Positions 25,353 to 36,425 of a stretch of 64,000 nt of DNA are shown here, piece after piece. How positions within the stretch are numbered: the first letter of the stretch is position 1; the number at the start of each line of letters is the position of its first letter. The position numbers and the translations under genes were made by a program. The stretch is from Archangium sp. (lineage in GTDB: Bacteria; Myxococcota; Myxococcia; Myxococcales; Myxococcaceae). Location: contig JAUXRX010000005.1 of NCBI GenBank assembly GCA_030681645.1, positions 310,001 through 374,000 of the forward strand, read 5' to 3'. The notes beneath the pieces were generated by a model, which worked only from the letters and a program-made list of their open reading frames with translations, had not been told where the DNA came from and did not search any database.

Positions 25353-25646
25353 ATGCTCCTCGCGACCGCTGCTGCTTTCGTGCTCTCGACCTCGGCTGGC
25401 ACCAAGCCGAACACCTACAACGAGCGCTGGCTCTGCGACCTCTGGGCCGGGGCGCAGTGCCACGCCACCAGCTGCCAGAAGGACGGCAAGGCCCGCTGCG
25501 AGGCGGTGTCCAAGCAGTGCGAGGGCACCAGCCGCACCACGACCGTCGACTCGGCCCGCGCCGAGAAGAAGGCCGCCTGCGCCCGCGCGCTGCTCAAGGA
25601 GAACTGCGGCGCGAACAAGCCTCCGGAGTGTGAAGGCCTGCTCTGA
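25353..25646 (+). CDS. Small Cys-rich exported protein
   Basis: 97 residues. The ATG at 25353 gives a short signal peptide (LLATAAAFVLSTSA); an upstream in-frame GTG is less likely. The mature part has nine Cys, for example CDLWAGAQCHATSCQKDGKA, with a charged helical middle. TACAAT at 25340-25345 resembles a -10 box immediately ahead of the start, which would give a nearly leaderless transcript. No family recognised. A long family B repeat follows the stop. Confidence 0.6.
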   Translation: MLLATAAAFVLSTSAGTKPNTYNERWLCDLWAGAQCHATSCQKDGKARCEAVSKQCEGTSRTTTVDSARAEKKAACARALLKENCGANKPPECEGLL

Positions 25647-25650
25647 CCTC

Positions 25651-25780
25651 GCTCCCTCTCCCTGCCGGAGCGGAGCCGGTCCAGCGGAACGCTGGACAAG
25701 CGCAACTGAAGCGAAGCGAAAGGTGCGCCAAGGCGAAGCGACCCGAAAGGCAGCGGGGAGAGGGTCGGGGTGAGGGGCCC
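25651..25780. repeat. Family B repeat, copy 4 (long form, inverted)
   Basis: About 130 bp, the reverse complement of copy 2 (4735-4868) with scattered mismatches. It starts CTCCCTCTCCCTGCC and ends GCGGGGAGAGGGTCGGGG. Inner palindrome TCCAGCGGAACGCTGGA is also kept. It fills most of the 179-base gap before the PEGA gene at 25826. Confidence 0.8.
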
Positions 25781-25825
25781 ACTGGGTAGATCCCCCGAGG
25801 CGAGTTCTGGGGTAGGACTTCAGCG

Positions 25826-27094
25826 ATGACTCGCCTGTTGATCGCGCTGACCTCGCTGCTCTCCCTGGTGGCCTTTGCCCAGGGTGAAGCGCCGCCCCCC
25901 GCCGCCGCCCCCGCAGTGAAGCCGAAGCTGACGGTGATGCCCTTCGCCGCGCTCACCGGAGACGTGCCCCAGCGAGCCGGAGCCAAGGCCGTGGGCATGC
26001 TCACCACCGAGTTCAAGAGCGCCGATTCCTTCGCGCTGGTCGACGGGAAGAAGGAGAAGGCCGCCGGCGGCGCCGACGAAGCCCTCGAGAAGGCCCGCAA
26101 GGAAGTGAACGACGCGAAGGAGCTGCGCGGGAAGAAGAAGTTCCGCCTCGCAGAAGAGGCGCTGCAGCGCGCCCTCACCGCCTACAAGTCGGCGCCCGGC
26201 GCCCTGGCCGAGGTGGGCGAGGTGGTCGACGCCTACGCCCTGCTGGCGGCCGTTCAGTACAACACCGGCCGCGACGAAGACGGCGCGAAGAGCCTCAACC
26301 AGGCGCTGACGATGGCGCCCGAGCGCGAGCTGCCCCTGGCCCAGACGTCGGCCCTGTTCGCGCGCGTGGTGACCGATGCGCGCAAGGTGCTCAAGGACGG
26401 CCCCAAGGGCTCGCTCATGCTCGAGTCGGCGCCTTCGAACGCGCCGGTGCTGCTCGACGGCCTGTCCCTGGGCTCGACGCCGCTGTCGGTGAAGGACGTG
26501 CCCCCGGGCCTGCACTTCTGGAAGGCGACCCTGCCCTCGGGCGAGGCGCTGGGTGGCGTGGTCGAGGTGGTGGGCGGCAAGCAGGCGATGGCGAAGGCGA
26601 GCTCGGCGAGCAAGGACCCCGAGTCGCGGCTGCTGTCGTCGCTGGCGCAGAACAAGCTCGACGCCGACCTGGTGGCGGCGGCCCGGGAGCACGCGAAGTC
26701 GGCCGAGGCGGACCTGGTGGTGTTCGGCGCGCTCTCGAAGGAAGGCAAGGGCCTGGCGCTCGACACCTTCCTCTTCGCGGCGTCGACCGGTGACGTGCGG
26801 CGCATGGCGCGCGCGTCGTTCGACACCGAGCTGCTGTCGGCGGGCATGGAGTTCTTCAACCTGGCCGGCGAGCTGGCCAAGCACGGCGACAAGGTGGGCG
26901 AAGCGGTGAAGGTGCCGTCGTCGGTGTCGATGACGTTGATCACCGGCGGGGCCTCGAAGCTGGCCGAGGCGAAGTACGGCGTGGTGCCGGGCAAGGAAGG
27001 GCTCGAGGGCCTCGAGACGCCGGAGCCCACGAAGGAAGACGGTCCGCGCAAGCCGCTGGAACAGAAGCGCCGCGCTCCGCTCAAGAGGCAGTGA
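25826..27094 (+). CDS. Exported PEGA-domain protein
   Basis: 422 residues. A signal peptide (LLIALTSLLSLVAFAQ) is followed by a Pro/Ala linker and an alpha/beta segment beginning KPKLTVMPFAALTGDVPQRA, which recalls the opening of periplasmic GNA1162/TolB-like proteins. Helical TPR-like repeats (about 90-185) precede a PEGA domain (about 190-250, SLMLESAPSNAPVLLDGLSL). A second alpha/beta region and a charged tail close it. Probably a periplasmic or surface scaffold. The stop overlaps the gluQRS start as GTGA, so the two are translationally coupled even though their roles look unrelated. Confidence 0.65.
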   Translation: MTRLLIALTSLLSLVAFAQGEAPPPAAAPAVKPKLTVMPFAALTGDVPQRAGAKAVGMLTTEFKSADSFALVDGKKEKAAGGADEALEKARKEVNDAKELRGKKKFRLAEEALQRALTAYKSAPGALAEVGEVVDAYALLAAVQYNTGRDEDGAKSLNQALTMAPERELPLAQTSALFARVVTDARKVLKDGPKGSLMLESAPSNAPVLLDGLSLGSTPLSVKDVPPGLHFWKATLPSGEALGGVVEVVGGKQAMAKASSASKDPESRLLSSLAQNKLDADLVAAAREHAKSAEADLVVFGALSKEGKGLALDTFLFAASTGDVRRMARASFDTELLSAGMEFFNLAGELAKHGDKVGEAVKVPSSVSMTLITGGASKLAEAKYGVVPGKEGLEGLETPEPTKEDGPRKPLEQKRRAPLKRQ

Positions 27095-27993
27095 CCTCGC
27101 CCACTCACCGGGGGCGCTTCGCGCCCAGCCCAACGGGCCGTCTCCATCTCGGCAACCTGCGCAGCGCCCTGCTGGGCTGGCTCTGGGCGAGGTCCTCCTC
27201 GGGAGAGTTCCTCCTCCGCATCGAGGATCTCGATCCCGATCGCAGCAAGGCTGTCTTCACCGACGGCATCTTCGAAGACCTCGAGTGGCTCGGCCTCGAC
27301 TGGGATGGCCCCGTCTGGCGCCAGTCGGAACGAGGGGAGCTCTACGACGAAGCGATCTCCCGCCTGTCGCAGAGTGGCCGCGCCTACCGCTGCTGGTGCA
27401 GCCGGGCGGAAGTGGCGCGCGCGGCCTCCGCGCCCCACGCAGGAGAAGAAGGTCCGGTCTACCCGGGCACCTGTCGCGAGGGGGCAACCCCGAAGCCGGG
27501 CCGGGAACCCTCCTGGCGCTTCGCCGTCGAGCCGGGCACCGAACGCTTCACCGACGCGGTCCACGGAGAGGTGACCCAGGACGTCGCGCGAGACGTGGGC
27601 GACTTCGTGATCAAGCGCATCGACGGCGTGGCGAGCTACCAGCTGGCCGTGGTGGTGGACGACGCGCTCTCGGGCATCACCCACGTGCTGCGCGGGGAAG
27701 ACCTGCTGGCCTCGACCGCGCGTCAGCTGCAGCTCCAGCGCGCGCTGGGCTACCCGGCGCCGACGTACGCGCACGTGCCGCTGTTGATGCAGGCCGACGG
27801 AAAGCGGCTGGCGAAGCGCGACGGGGCCTCGACGGTGGCGGGCCTGCGTGAGCTCGGCTGGCCGGCAGAGAAGGTCATCGGTCAGCTCGCGGCGTGGAGT
27901 GGACTGGGTGACGGCACCCCCGTGAAGGCGCGGGAGCTGATCAGCGGCTTCTCGCTCGCCCGGGTGAAGCGGACCGCGACGGTGGTCGGGTGA
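27091..27993 (+). CDS. gluQ: Glutamyl-Q tRNA(Asp) synthetase
   Basis: 300 residues. Attaches glutamate to the queuosine base in the anticodon of tRNA(Asp), a wobble-base modification. It is a glutamyl-tRNA synthetase catalytic domain without the anticodon-binding half. HIGH-type motif is HLGN in RFAPSPTGRLHLGNLRSALL, and the KMSKS counterpart is KRLAKRDGAS. Zinc ligands are in CWCSRAE and PGTCRE. Length fits GluQRS (~300) and not GltX (~470). GTG start overlapping the PEGA gene; the stop overlaps the next gene likewise. Confidence 0.93.
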   Translation: MTSPTHRGRFAPSPTGRLHLGNLRSALLGWLWARSSSGEFLLRIEDLDPDRSKAVFTDGIFEDLEWLGLDWDGPVWRQSERGELYDEAISRLSQSGRAYRCWCSRAEVARAASAPHAGEEGPVYPGTCREGATPKPGREPSWRFAVEPGTERFTDAVHGEVTQDVARDVGDFVIKRIDGVASYQLAVVVDDALSGITHVLRGEDLLASTARQLQLQRALGYPAPTYAHVPLLMQADGKRLAKRDGASTVAGLRELGWPAEKVIGQLAAWSGLGDGTPVKARELISGFSLARVKRTATVVG

Positions 27994-28457
27994 GGCGCGA
28001 GCTCCTCATCGCGGCGGCGGTGCTGGTGCCGTTCGGGGTGCTCGTCGCCGCCGGGTTCTATTTTTCGCCTGAGCCAGCCCCGTTCATCCCGAGCGAAGTC
28101 GAGAAACCGTTCATCCCGAGCGAAGTCGAGGGACCGTCGGCCCAGTTGCCCCTCGACTCCGCTCGGGGTGAACGGTCACCGGTGTTCCCGCCCGGACTCG
28201 CCGCCCCGCTGACGGCTGTCCTGCCCGAGGTGAAGCGCTGCTTCGCCGACCAGCACCTCAAGCAACTGCACGAGGTCCGCGTGCGCTTCACCCCCACCCG
28301 CGACGGGGGCTTCGACCGGGTGGAGGTCGACGAGCAGAACCCGTACCTCCAGGCCTGCCTCGAAGACGTGTTCGCCGAGGTCGCCTGGCACCCGTCAGGG
28401 CCTGAGACGTACACCCCCGCTGAGCACACCTTCAGCTTCGGGCCCTCCCCCGACTGA
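27990..28457 (+). CDS. Membrane-anchored small protein carrying three translated family A repeats
   Basis: 155 residues, GTG start. One N-terminal membrane helix (LLIAAAVLVPFGVLVAAGFY) is followed by a 32-residue stretch that is almost entirely three family A repeats: PFIPSEVEKP, PFIPSEVEGP and LPLDSARGERS. The conserved body (about residues 75-150) resembles the AgmX/PglI C-terminal or TonB-like fold, with VLPEVKRCFADQHL, VRVRFTPTRDGGFDRVEV and LQACLEDVFAEV. The repeats lengthen the linker between anchor and domain. Coupled to gluQRS by overlap. Confidence 0.6.
   Translation: MRRELLIAAAVLVPFGVLVAAGFYFSPEPAPFIPSEVEKPFIPSEVEGPSAQLPLDSARGERSPVFPPGLAAPLTAVLPEVKRCFADQHLKQLHEVRVRFTPTRDGGFDRVEVDEQNPYLQACLEDVFAEVAWHPSGPETYTPAEHTFSFGPSPD
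28082..28173. repeat. Family A palindromic repeats, copies 4-6 (cluster inside a gene)
   Basis: Three copies: 28082-28107 and 28109-28134 are direct neighbours in the same orientation (GTTCATCCCGAGCGAAGTCG), and 28149-28173 is inverted. All are read in frame in the membrane protein at 27990-28457, the first two as PFIPSEVE, the third as LDSARGE. Confidence 0.9.
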
Positions 28458-28477
28458 CATAGAGTCAACGCCCTCAA

Positions 28478-29311
28478 ATGCCTGCGGTCGTCGAACCTCT
28501 GGGTCCCACGCATGTCGCCGCGCTGCGGACGATGTTGTCACGCGACACGACCCACAACATGTACCTCCTGGGGTTGATGGAGGAGTTCGGCGTCGTCTCG
28601 GGGCCCATGCGCGCGCCCTTCACCTTCTACGGGCGCTTCTTCGATGACGAGCTGACGGCGGCGCTCTTCGTGGGGGGCAGCGGCGGGCTGGTGGTGCCCT
28701 CGGCCTCGAGCCCGATTCACATCGGCGACATCGCCAAGAAGCTCGCCGGGAAGATCGAGATCCGCTCGGCGATCGGCGAGCAGAGCGTGGTCGACTCGCT
28801 CATCCGCCACTTCAGCGTGACGCCGAAGTTCATCAAGTCGCAGAAGCTGTTCTCGGTCTCGCCCAACGACCTGGGGCCCTTCACCAACCCCCTGCTCCGC
28901 CCCGCGACCGCCGCCGATCTCCCGCAGCTCGTGCCGATGGCCGCGGCCTGCGTGAAGGAGATGGTGAAGCGCGACCCGCTCGAAGAAGACGCGGTGGGCT
29001 TCGAGCTGCGGGTGCGCCAGCGGGTGCACTCGCACCGCACCTACGTGCTCGAGGAGAAGGGCAAGCTGGTCTTCAAGCTCGACGTGGGCAGCCGCTCGCA
29101 GTTCGGCGCAGAGCTCGAAGGGCTCTACACCGCCCCCGAAGAGCGCCACCACGGCCACGCGACGCTGTGCCTGGGGCAGATCTCGCGCTTCCTCATGTCG
29201 TCCCTGCCGCGGCTCACCGTGCGCATCGACGACGAGGCGACGCACTTCGCGAGCATCGCGCGCAAGGTGGGCTACCTGCAGGGCCGGGCGCAGAAGCTGC
29301 TCTGGGTCTGA
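28478..29311 (+). CDS. GNAT-family N-acetyltransferase with DUF4081-like N-terminus
   Basis: 277 residues. The N-terminal ~135 residues resemble the DUF4081 region (NMYLLGLMEEFG early on, as in the family). The C-terminal ~140 residues form a GNAT domain, with the acetyl-CoA-binding region GLYTAPEERHHGHATLCLGQ and a final IARKVGYLQGRAQKLL. Substrate unknown; DUF4081/GNAT proteins are uncharacterised. No overlap with neighbours, so it is probably transcribed alone or after the gluQRS group. Confidence 0.75.
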   Translation: MPAVVEPLGPTHVAALRTMLSRDTTHNMYLLGLMEEFGVVSGPMRAPFTFYGRFFDDELTAALFVGGSGGLVVPSASSPIHIGDIAKKLAGKIEIRSAIGEQSVVDSLIRHFSVTPKFIKSQKLFSVSPNDLGPFTNPLLRPATAADLPQLVPMAAACVKEMVKRDPLEEDAVGFELRVRQRVHSHRTYVLEEKGKLVFKLDVGSRSQFGAELEGLYTAPEERHHGHATLCLGQISRFLMSSLPRLTVRIDDEATHFASIARKVGYLQGRAQKLLWV

Positions 29312-29381
29312 AGCCGACGCAACGCCCAGCTGGTCGGCTGGGCAATCACCCCGCCTCGCGGCTACGCTTGATCAGCTGTCA

Positions 29382-31901
29382 ATGAGGGGCCACGTGTCGG
29401 AAGTGTCCTGCCGTGCATTCTCGTTCTTCACCGCTGCCCACAAGGCGGGGCTGATCTCGCTCGACGAGCTGCTCGCAGGGCAGCCGCTTTCGCGCGAAGT
29501 GCTGGAGGACGCCGGCAACCGCGTGCCCTGGGACCAGTGGGTCACCCTCTGCGACCGGTTCGCCGCGATGCTGCCCAGCGAAGACGCGCTGTGCGAGACC
29601 GGTTCCTTCGTGCTGAGCGAGGGCTTCAGCGGCTACCTGGGGAAGGTGGTTGGCCTCTTCACCGACGCCGCGCAGATCTACGAGGTGTTGGCGAAGTGGG
29701 GCGGCCCATCGCTCTACCGGAGCGTCACGTTCAGCACGGACACCACGCAGCCCGGGGTCCTCACCTTCACCGCCGAGCTGCTCCCCGGCTTCCGGCCCTG
29801 CCGCTCGTGGTTCCTCATGGCCGAGGGAGCCCTCACCCGCATTCCCTTCTTCGCGGGGCTCCCCGATTCCCTGGTCGAACGCGTCACCGTCACCGGGCAG
29901 GGCGGTGTCTGGCGGGTCAGGCCTCCAGCGTCGGGCTCGCTGGGCTCGTCGTTCCGCCGCATGTGGACCGCCCTGTCTGCGCCCGACGCCATCTTCAACG
30001 AACTCTTCGCGCAGCAGGTGCAGCTCCAGCGAGCCTTCGACGAGATGCGACGTTCGGCGAAGACCTTCCGCAACGCCCTCGACGCGCTCCCGCTCCTGGT
30101 TGCCGTGCACGAAGAAGGGCTGCTTCGCTACGCCAACCCCGCCTTCGCCGCCTTCTTCGGCCGCCCGCCCGCCGAGTTGGAAGGCACCCGCCTCGAGGCG
30201 CTCTTCCCCGACAGCCAGCGGGCGCTGCTGGCCGCTGCGACCACCACCGCCCTGTCGCTCCTGGTCAACGGGGGGGCCACCCCGCGCCAGCTGGAGGCGT
30301 GCAGCGCGGGCGCGGTGGAGTTCGACGGCAAGCCCGCCACCCTCTTCTTCGCGCGCGACGTCACGGTCGAACGGGAAGCCGAACAGCGCGCGACGCGCAG
30401 CGAGGCGACGCTCGAGGCGGTGATCGGCGCCTTCCCCGACCTCGTGCTCCGCTTCGGGCGCGACGGCACCCTGCTCTCGGTACACGGCGGCACCTCGGTG
30501 CGGGAAACCGCGCTCCTCACCACGCTGGTGGGCCGGACGTGGGCGGACGTGCTCGAGCGCTTCGGGGACTCGGGGATCGAGCCCCGGAGGCAGCTGGTGA
30601 CCGACCTCGAGGAATCAATGGCCACCGGCCTTCCCCGCGAGCGCCTCTACCAGCCGGCCGCGGCGGGAGGCCGGGCGCGAGAACTGCTGGTGCGCTTCGT
30701 GCCGCTCGCCCTGGGCAAGGAGGTCATCGTCATCACGCACGATCAGACCCGGCAAAAAGACGTGGAGCGCCGGCTGGAGATCGCCGAGCGCATGGCGTCG
30801 CTGGGCTCGCTCGCCGCGGGCGTGGCGCATGAGATCAACAACCCGCTCACCTGGGTGATGGGAAACGTCGCCACGCTCCAGGCGCAGCTGGCGGACGGGT
30901 CGTCGAAGGAAGACGTGCTGACGCTGCTGGCCGAGGTCAACGACGGGTGCGCGCGCATTCGCGACACGGTGGGGCGCATGCGCGACTTCAGCCGCGTTCA
31001 GCAGGCCTCGCAGCGGCGGGTGGTCGTCGCCGAGCTGGTGGACCGCGCCGCCCGCATGACGCACACCGAGGTGCGGCACCGGGCCCGCCTCGAGCTCGAC
31101 CTCACGCCCGGCCTGCAGGTGCTGGGCGACCCGACCGAGCTGGGCCAGGTGATCGTCAACCTGCTGGTGAACGCGGCGCAGGCGATGCCCGAGGGCGCTG
31201 CCCCCGAGCGCCACCGCATCCGGCTGCGCTCCTTCGCCGAGGGCGAGCGCGTCGTCATCGAGATCACGGACGACGGCGCAGGCATTCGGCCGGAACACCT
31301 GCCGCGCCTCTTCGATCCATTCTTCACCACCCGGCACCACGCAGCGGGGACCGGCCTGGGGCTCGCCATCTCCCATCGCATCGTCGCGGCCCACGGCGGC
31401 GGCATCGAGGTGAAGAGCGAGCCGGGCAAGACCACCTTCCAGGTGAAGCTGCCCTTGCAGCCCATCACGCCCGAGCAGCCCGTGGTCGAGGCCACGCTGC
31501 CGGTGGCGAGCCGCCGCGCCACGGTGCTGGTCATCGACGACGAACCCCTGGTGGGGAAATCCATCAGCCGGATGCTGCGTGATCACGACGTGGTGGTGAC
31601 GGCCGACGGGAACGAGGCCCTCGCGCGCCTGCGGGACGGCGAGCTGCCGGACCTCGTGTTGTGCGACCTCATGATGCCCGGCCTCACCGGCATGGAGCTC
31701 TACGAGCGCCTCTCCGAGGTGAGGGAAGAGGTGCTGCCACGCCTGGCCTTCATGTCGGGCGGCGCGTTCACCCCGGGCGCGGAGCAGTTCGTCAACAGCC
31801 ACCCGGTGACGGTGCTGACCAAGCCGTTCGACCGGCGCACCCTCGACGCGCTGGTGGCCCAGGTGCTGGCCACGGGCGCCACCGCGAGTGCCGGGCGGTG
31901 A
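29382..31901 (+). CDS. Hybrid sensor histidine kinase / response regulator, soluble
   Basis: 839 residues without a membrane segment. Residues ~1-195 are a conserved-looking input region (FTAAHKAGLISLDELLAGQP, then VPWDQWVTLCDRFA) reminiscent of AraC-type or heme-NO-like sensor starts. A PAS domain spans about 225-320 and a second PAS-like region 340-455. HisKA follows with phospho-His483 (GVAHEINNPLTWV), then HATPase (N, G1 DDGAGI, G2 GTGLGL). A C-terminal receiver has Asp762 (LVLCDLMMPG) and Lys in LTKPFD. It should autophosphorylate on a cytoplasmic signal. No cognate output gene is adjacent. Confidence 0.88.
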   Translation: MRGHVSEVSCRAFSFFTAAHKAGLISLDELLAGQPLSREVLEDAGNRVPWDQWVTLCDRFAAMLPSEDALCETGSFVLSEGFSGYLGKVVGLFTDAAQIYEVLAKWGGPSLYRSVTFSTDTTQPGVLTFTAELLPGFRPCRSWFLMAEGALTRIPFFAGLPDSLVERVTVTGQGGVWRVRPPASGSLGSSFRRMWTALSAPDAIFNELFAQQVQLQRAFDEMRRSAKTFRNALDALPLLVAVHEEGLLRYANPAFAAFFGRPPAELEGTRLEALFPDSQRALLAAATTTALSLLVNGGATPRQLEACSAGAVEFDGKPATLFFARDVTVEREAEQRATRSEATLEAVIGAFPDLVLRFGRDGTLLSVHGGTSVRETALLTTLVGRTWADVLERFGDSGIEPRRQLVTDLEESMATGLPRERLYQPAAAGGRARELLVRFVPLALGKEVIVITHDQTRQKDVERRLEIAERMASLGSLAAGVAHEINNPLTWVMGNVATLQAQLADGSSKEDVLTLLAEVNDGCARIRDTVGRMRDFSRVQQASQRRVVVAELVDRAARMTHTEVRHRARLELDLTPGLQVLGDPTELGQVIVNLLVNAAQAMPEGAAPERHRIRLRSFAEGERVVIEITDDGAGIRPEHLPRLFDPFFTTRHHAAGTGLGLAISHRIVAAHGGGIEVKSEPGKTTFQVKLPLQPITPEQPVVEATLPVASRRATVLVIDDEPLVGKSISRMLRDHDVVVTADGNEALARLRDGELPDLVLCDLMMPGLTGMELYERLSEVREEVLPRLAFMSGGAFTPGAEQFVNSHPVTVLTKPFDRRTLDALVAQVLATGATASAGR

Positions 31902-31958
31902 TTCAGTCGGACCCGAGCGGGCGATCGTCTCCGCAGCGCCCTTCTCGCGGCTGATGGG

Positions 31959-32600
31959 TCAGTGAATGGCGGCGCGCAGCGGCAACGCGGCGATCAACGC
32001 CGCTTCCCCCGTGAGCAGCTCGGCGAGGCGGGTGTTCACCACGTCGCCGGGAGCGATCTCCCTGGCGAGGCGGAGGAACAGCTTCTGGTGCCCGTCTTCA
32101 CTGGTCGCCAGCTCTGCGTAGAACTTCTTGAGCGCCACGTCGGTCAGCCCCTCGGCCAGTAACGCCAGCCGCTCGGCGCTGCGGGCTTCGATGATGCCTG
32201 CCACCAGGAACCGATCGAGCTGCCGGTCTTTCTGGCCGTTGCGCATCAACTTCTGCAGGCCCTGCGCGTAGGGATCGCCGCCGTCACGCCCGAGGATGAG
32301 GCCGCGGTCTTCCATGATCTGCAGCACCCGGGCGAGGTGGGCGGCTTCTTCTCTCGCGAGGCGCGCCATCTGGGCCGGGAGCCCCGGTACTTCGGGGAAC
32401 GCTTGCAGGAGCGAGAGCGCGTTCGCTGCGGCTTTCTTCTCGCAATGCGCGTGATCGATGAGCACTTCGTCGAAGCGTGAAAGCGCGAGGGTGAGCCACG
32501 CGGGGTCCGTGGCCCGGTGCAGGGTGATCTCGTCTGAGTTCAGTTTGCCCTCCCCGACCCTCTGCTCCCCTTCTTCCTGGGTCGCTTCGCCTCGGCGCAT
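31959..32600 (-). CDS. miaE: tRNA 2-methylthio-N6-isopentenyladenosine hydroxylase
   Basis: About 213 residues. A diiron enzyme that hydroxylates ms2i6A-37 in tRNA. The ferritin-like four-helix metal sites are visible: FDEVLIDHAHCEKKAAANAL, REEAAHLARVL, AGIIEARSAERLALL and LATSEDGHQKLFL. The ATG at 32600 and the first ~18 codons (MRRGEATQEEGEQRVGEG) lie inside a family B repeat and do not look like family sequence. A CTG at 32543 directly after GGGGAGGGCAAA is a possible native start. Expected partner enzymes MiaA and MiaB are not in the window. Confidence 0.9.
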   Translation of the reverse strand: MRRGEATQEEGEQRVGEGKLNSDEITLHRATDPAWLTLALSRFDEVLIDHAHCEKKAAANALSLLQAFPEVPGLPAQMARLAREEAAHLARVLQIMEDRGLILGRDGGDPYAQGLQKLMRNGQKDRQLDRFLVAGIIEARSAERLALLAEGLTDVALKKFYAELATSEDGHQKLFLRLAREIAPGDVVNTRLAELLTGEAALIAALPLRAAIH

Positions 32601-32630
32601 CTTCGGCTCCGCTCCGGGGGAGAGGGAGAC
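32546..32630. repeat. Family B repeat, copy 5 (overlaps miaE start)
   Basis: Shortened long-form copy: CCTCCCCGACCCTCTGCTCC, then GGGTCGCTTCGCC, GGCGCATCTTC and GGGGGAGAGGGAG. It lies between miaE and the M16 protease gene and supplies the upstream ATG of miaE. The inner 17-bp palindrome of copies 2 and 4 is missing. Confidence 0.75.
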
Positions 32631-32636
32631 TCACGC

Positions 32637-35348
<2,712 letters not shown>

Positions 35349-35516
35349 GAGGTTGGCCTGCTTTCCGGGTGGTGAAGTGATGCGCGGGTGCGGAGACAAC
35401 ACCCGGAAGCCCCTGCGTCAACGAGAAGGTGGAGGGTGAGGTCGCAGCTCGCTGCCGCTCGGGCGGCGGCCCTCGCCGAGGACCTCCGCGCGACCCCTCT
35501 CAGCTAACCTGAAGCC

Positions 35517-36377
35517 ATGACTCGGCCCGCCCGCATCGCCGCCCTGGGAGTGGTCTCCTTCACCCTCTTCTATGGAGTCTCCTGGCTGCGGCGCCCCTCG
35601 CCCGACGAGCTGACGCCCGCCGATGCGCAGGCGGTGCTCGAGCGGAGCGTGACGCGGGTGAAGAAGGGCGGCCCCAACCAGCTGCACATGCGCCGGCTCT
35701 ATTTCACGGCCGAGCCGTTCGCGAAGGCCGGCGAGGCCGACGTACACGTGGTGCGGGCGGCGGCGCTGCTGCACGACGCGACCAAGGAAGATGGCAAGGG
35801 CGAGCCGAAGGAGCGCTTCTGCATTCATGGCGAGGAAGGCGGCGCGTGGGCCGGGCAGGTGCTGCCCGAGCTGGGGAAGAGCGCTGATTTCTCCCGCCGC
35901 GTCGCCGCCGCCATCGTCGAGCACATGGGCCCGTGCGGCCACAACGACGCGTGGAACGACGCGCGCTTCCTCACCAAGTTCTGCCAGCGCGTCTACCCGA
36001 AGCCGACCAGCGCCGAGGCGCGCGTGCTCTACGACCTCGACATGCTCGACCTGATGACGGTCGAGGGCGTGGTGAAGGTGGTCGAGCTGCGGCAGAAGAA
36101 CCCGGAGTTCGAGCGCGAGCCGCTGAAGGACTCCGCGCTCACCGGCAGGGACAGCGCATGGAAGAGCGTCAACGACGCACAGCAGACCCTGCTCACGAGC
36201 GCCGCGCAGGGCTGTGGGGCGGCGCTGGTCGCGCACACGAAGCGCTTCCTCGACCGGGTCGACTGGGACTCGGTGAAGGACGTGACGGCGTTCAAGGCGG
36301 CCGCCGAGGGTTTCCTCTCGCAGACGCCGCGACCGGACTGCCTGGCAAGCGCGCCTCCGGGGGAAGACGTGGACTGA
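35517..36377 (+). CDS. HD-domain protein with N-terminal membrane anchor
   Basis: 286 residues. An N-terminal hydrophobic segment (IAALGVVSFTLFYGVSWL) is followed by an HD-superfamily fold. Metal residues are HMRRLYFTAE, LLHDATKE, IHGEEGG, IVEHMGPCGH and YDLDMLDLM. HD proteins are metal-dependent phosphohydrolases, often acting on nucleotides; the substrate is not evident. The anchor suggests a periplasmic or membrane-facing position, which is unusual for nucleotide hydrolases. It lies 48 bases upstream of allantoinase in the same direction, and a role in purine breakdown is possible but unproven. Confidence 0.65.
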   Translation: MTRPARIAALGVVSFTLFYGVSWLRRPSPDELTPADAQAVLERSVTRVKKGGPNQLHMRRLYFTAEPFAKAGEADVHVVRAAALLHDATKEDGKGEPKERFCIHGEEGGAWAGQVLPELGKSADFSRRVAAAIVEHMGPCGHNDAWNDARFLTKFCQRVYPKPTSAEARVLYDLDMLDLMTVEGVVKVVELRQKNPEFEREPLKDSALTGRDSAWKSVNDAQQTLLTSAAQGCGAALVAHTKRFLDRVDWDSVKDVTAFKAAAEGFLSQTPRPDCLASAPPGEDVD

Positions 36378-36425
36378 GAGCCCGGGCGTGCCATCTTCCC
36401 GCCGCGTGACGAAGGAGCGCATCGA

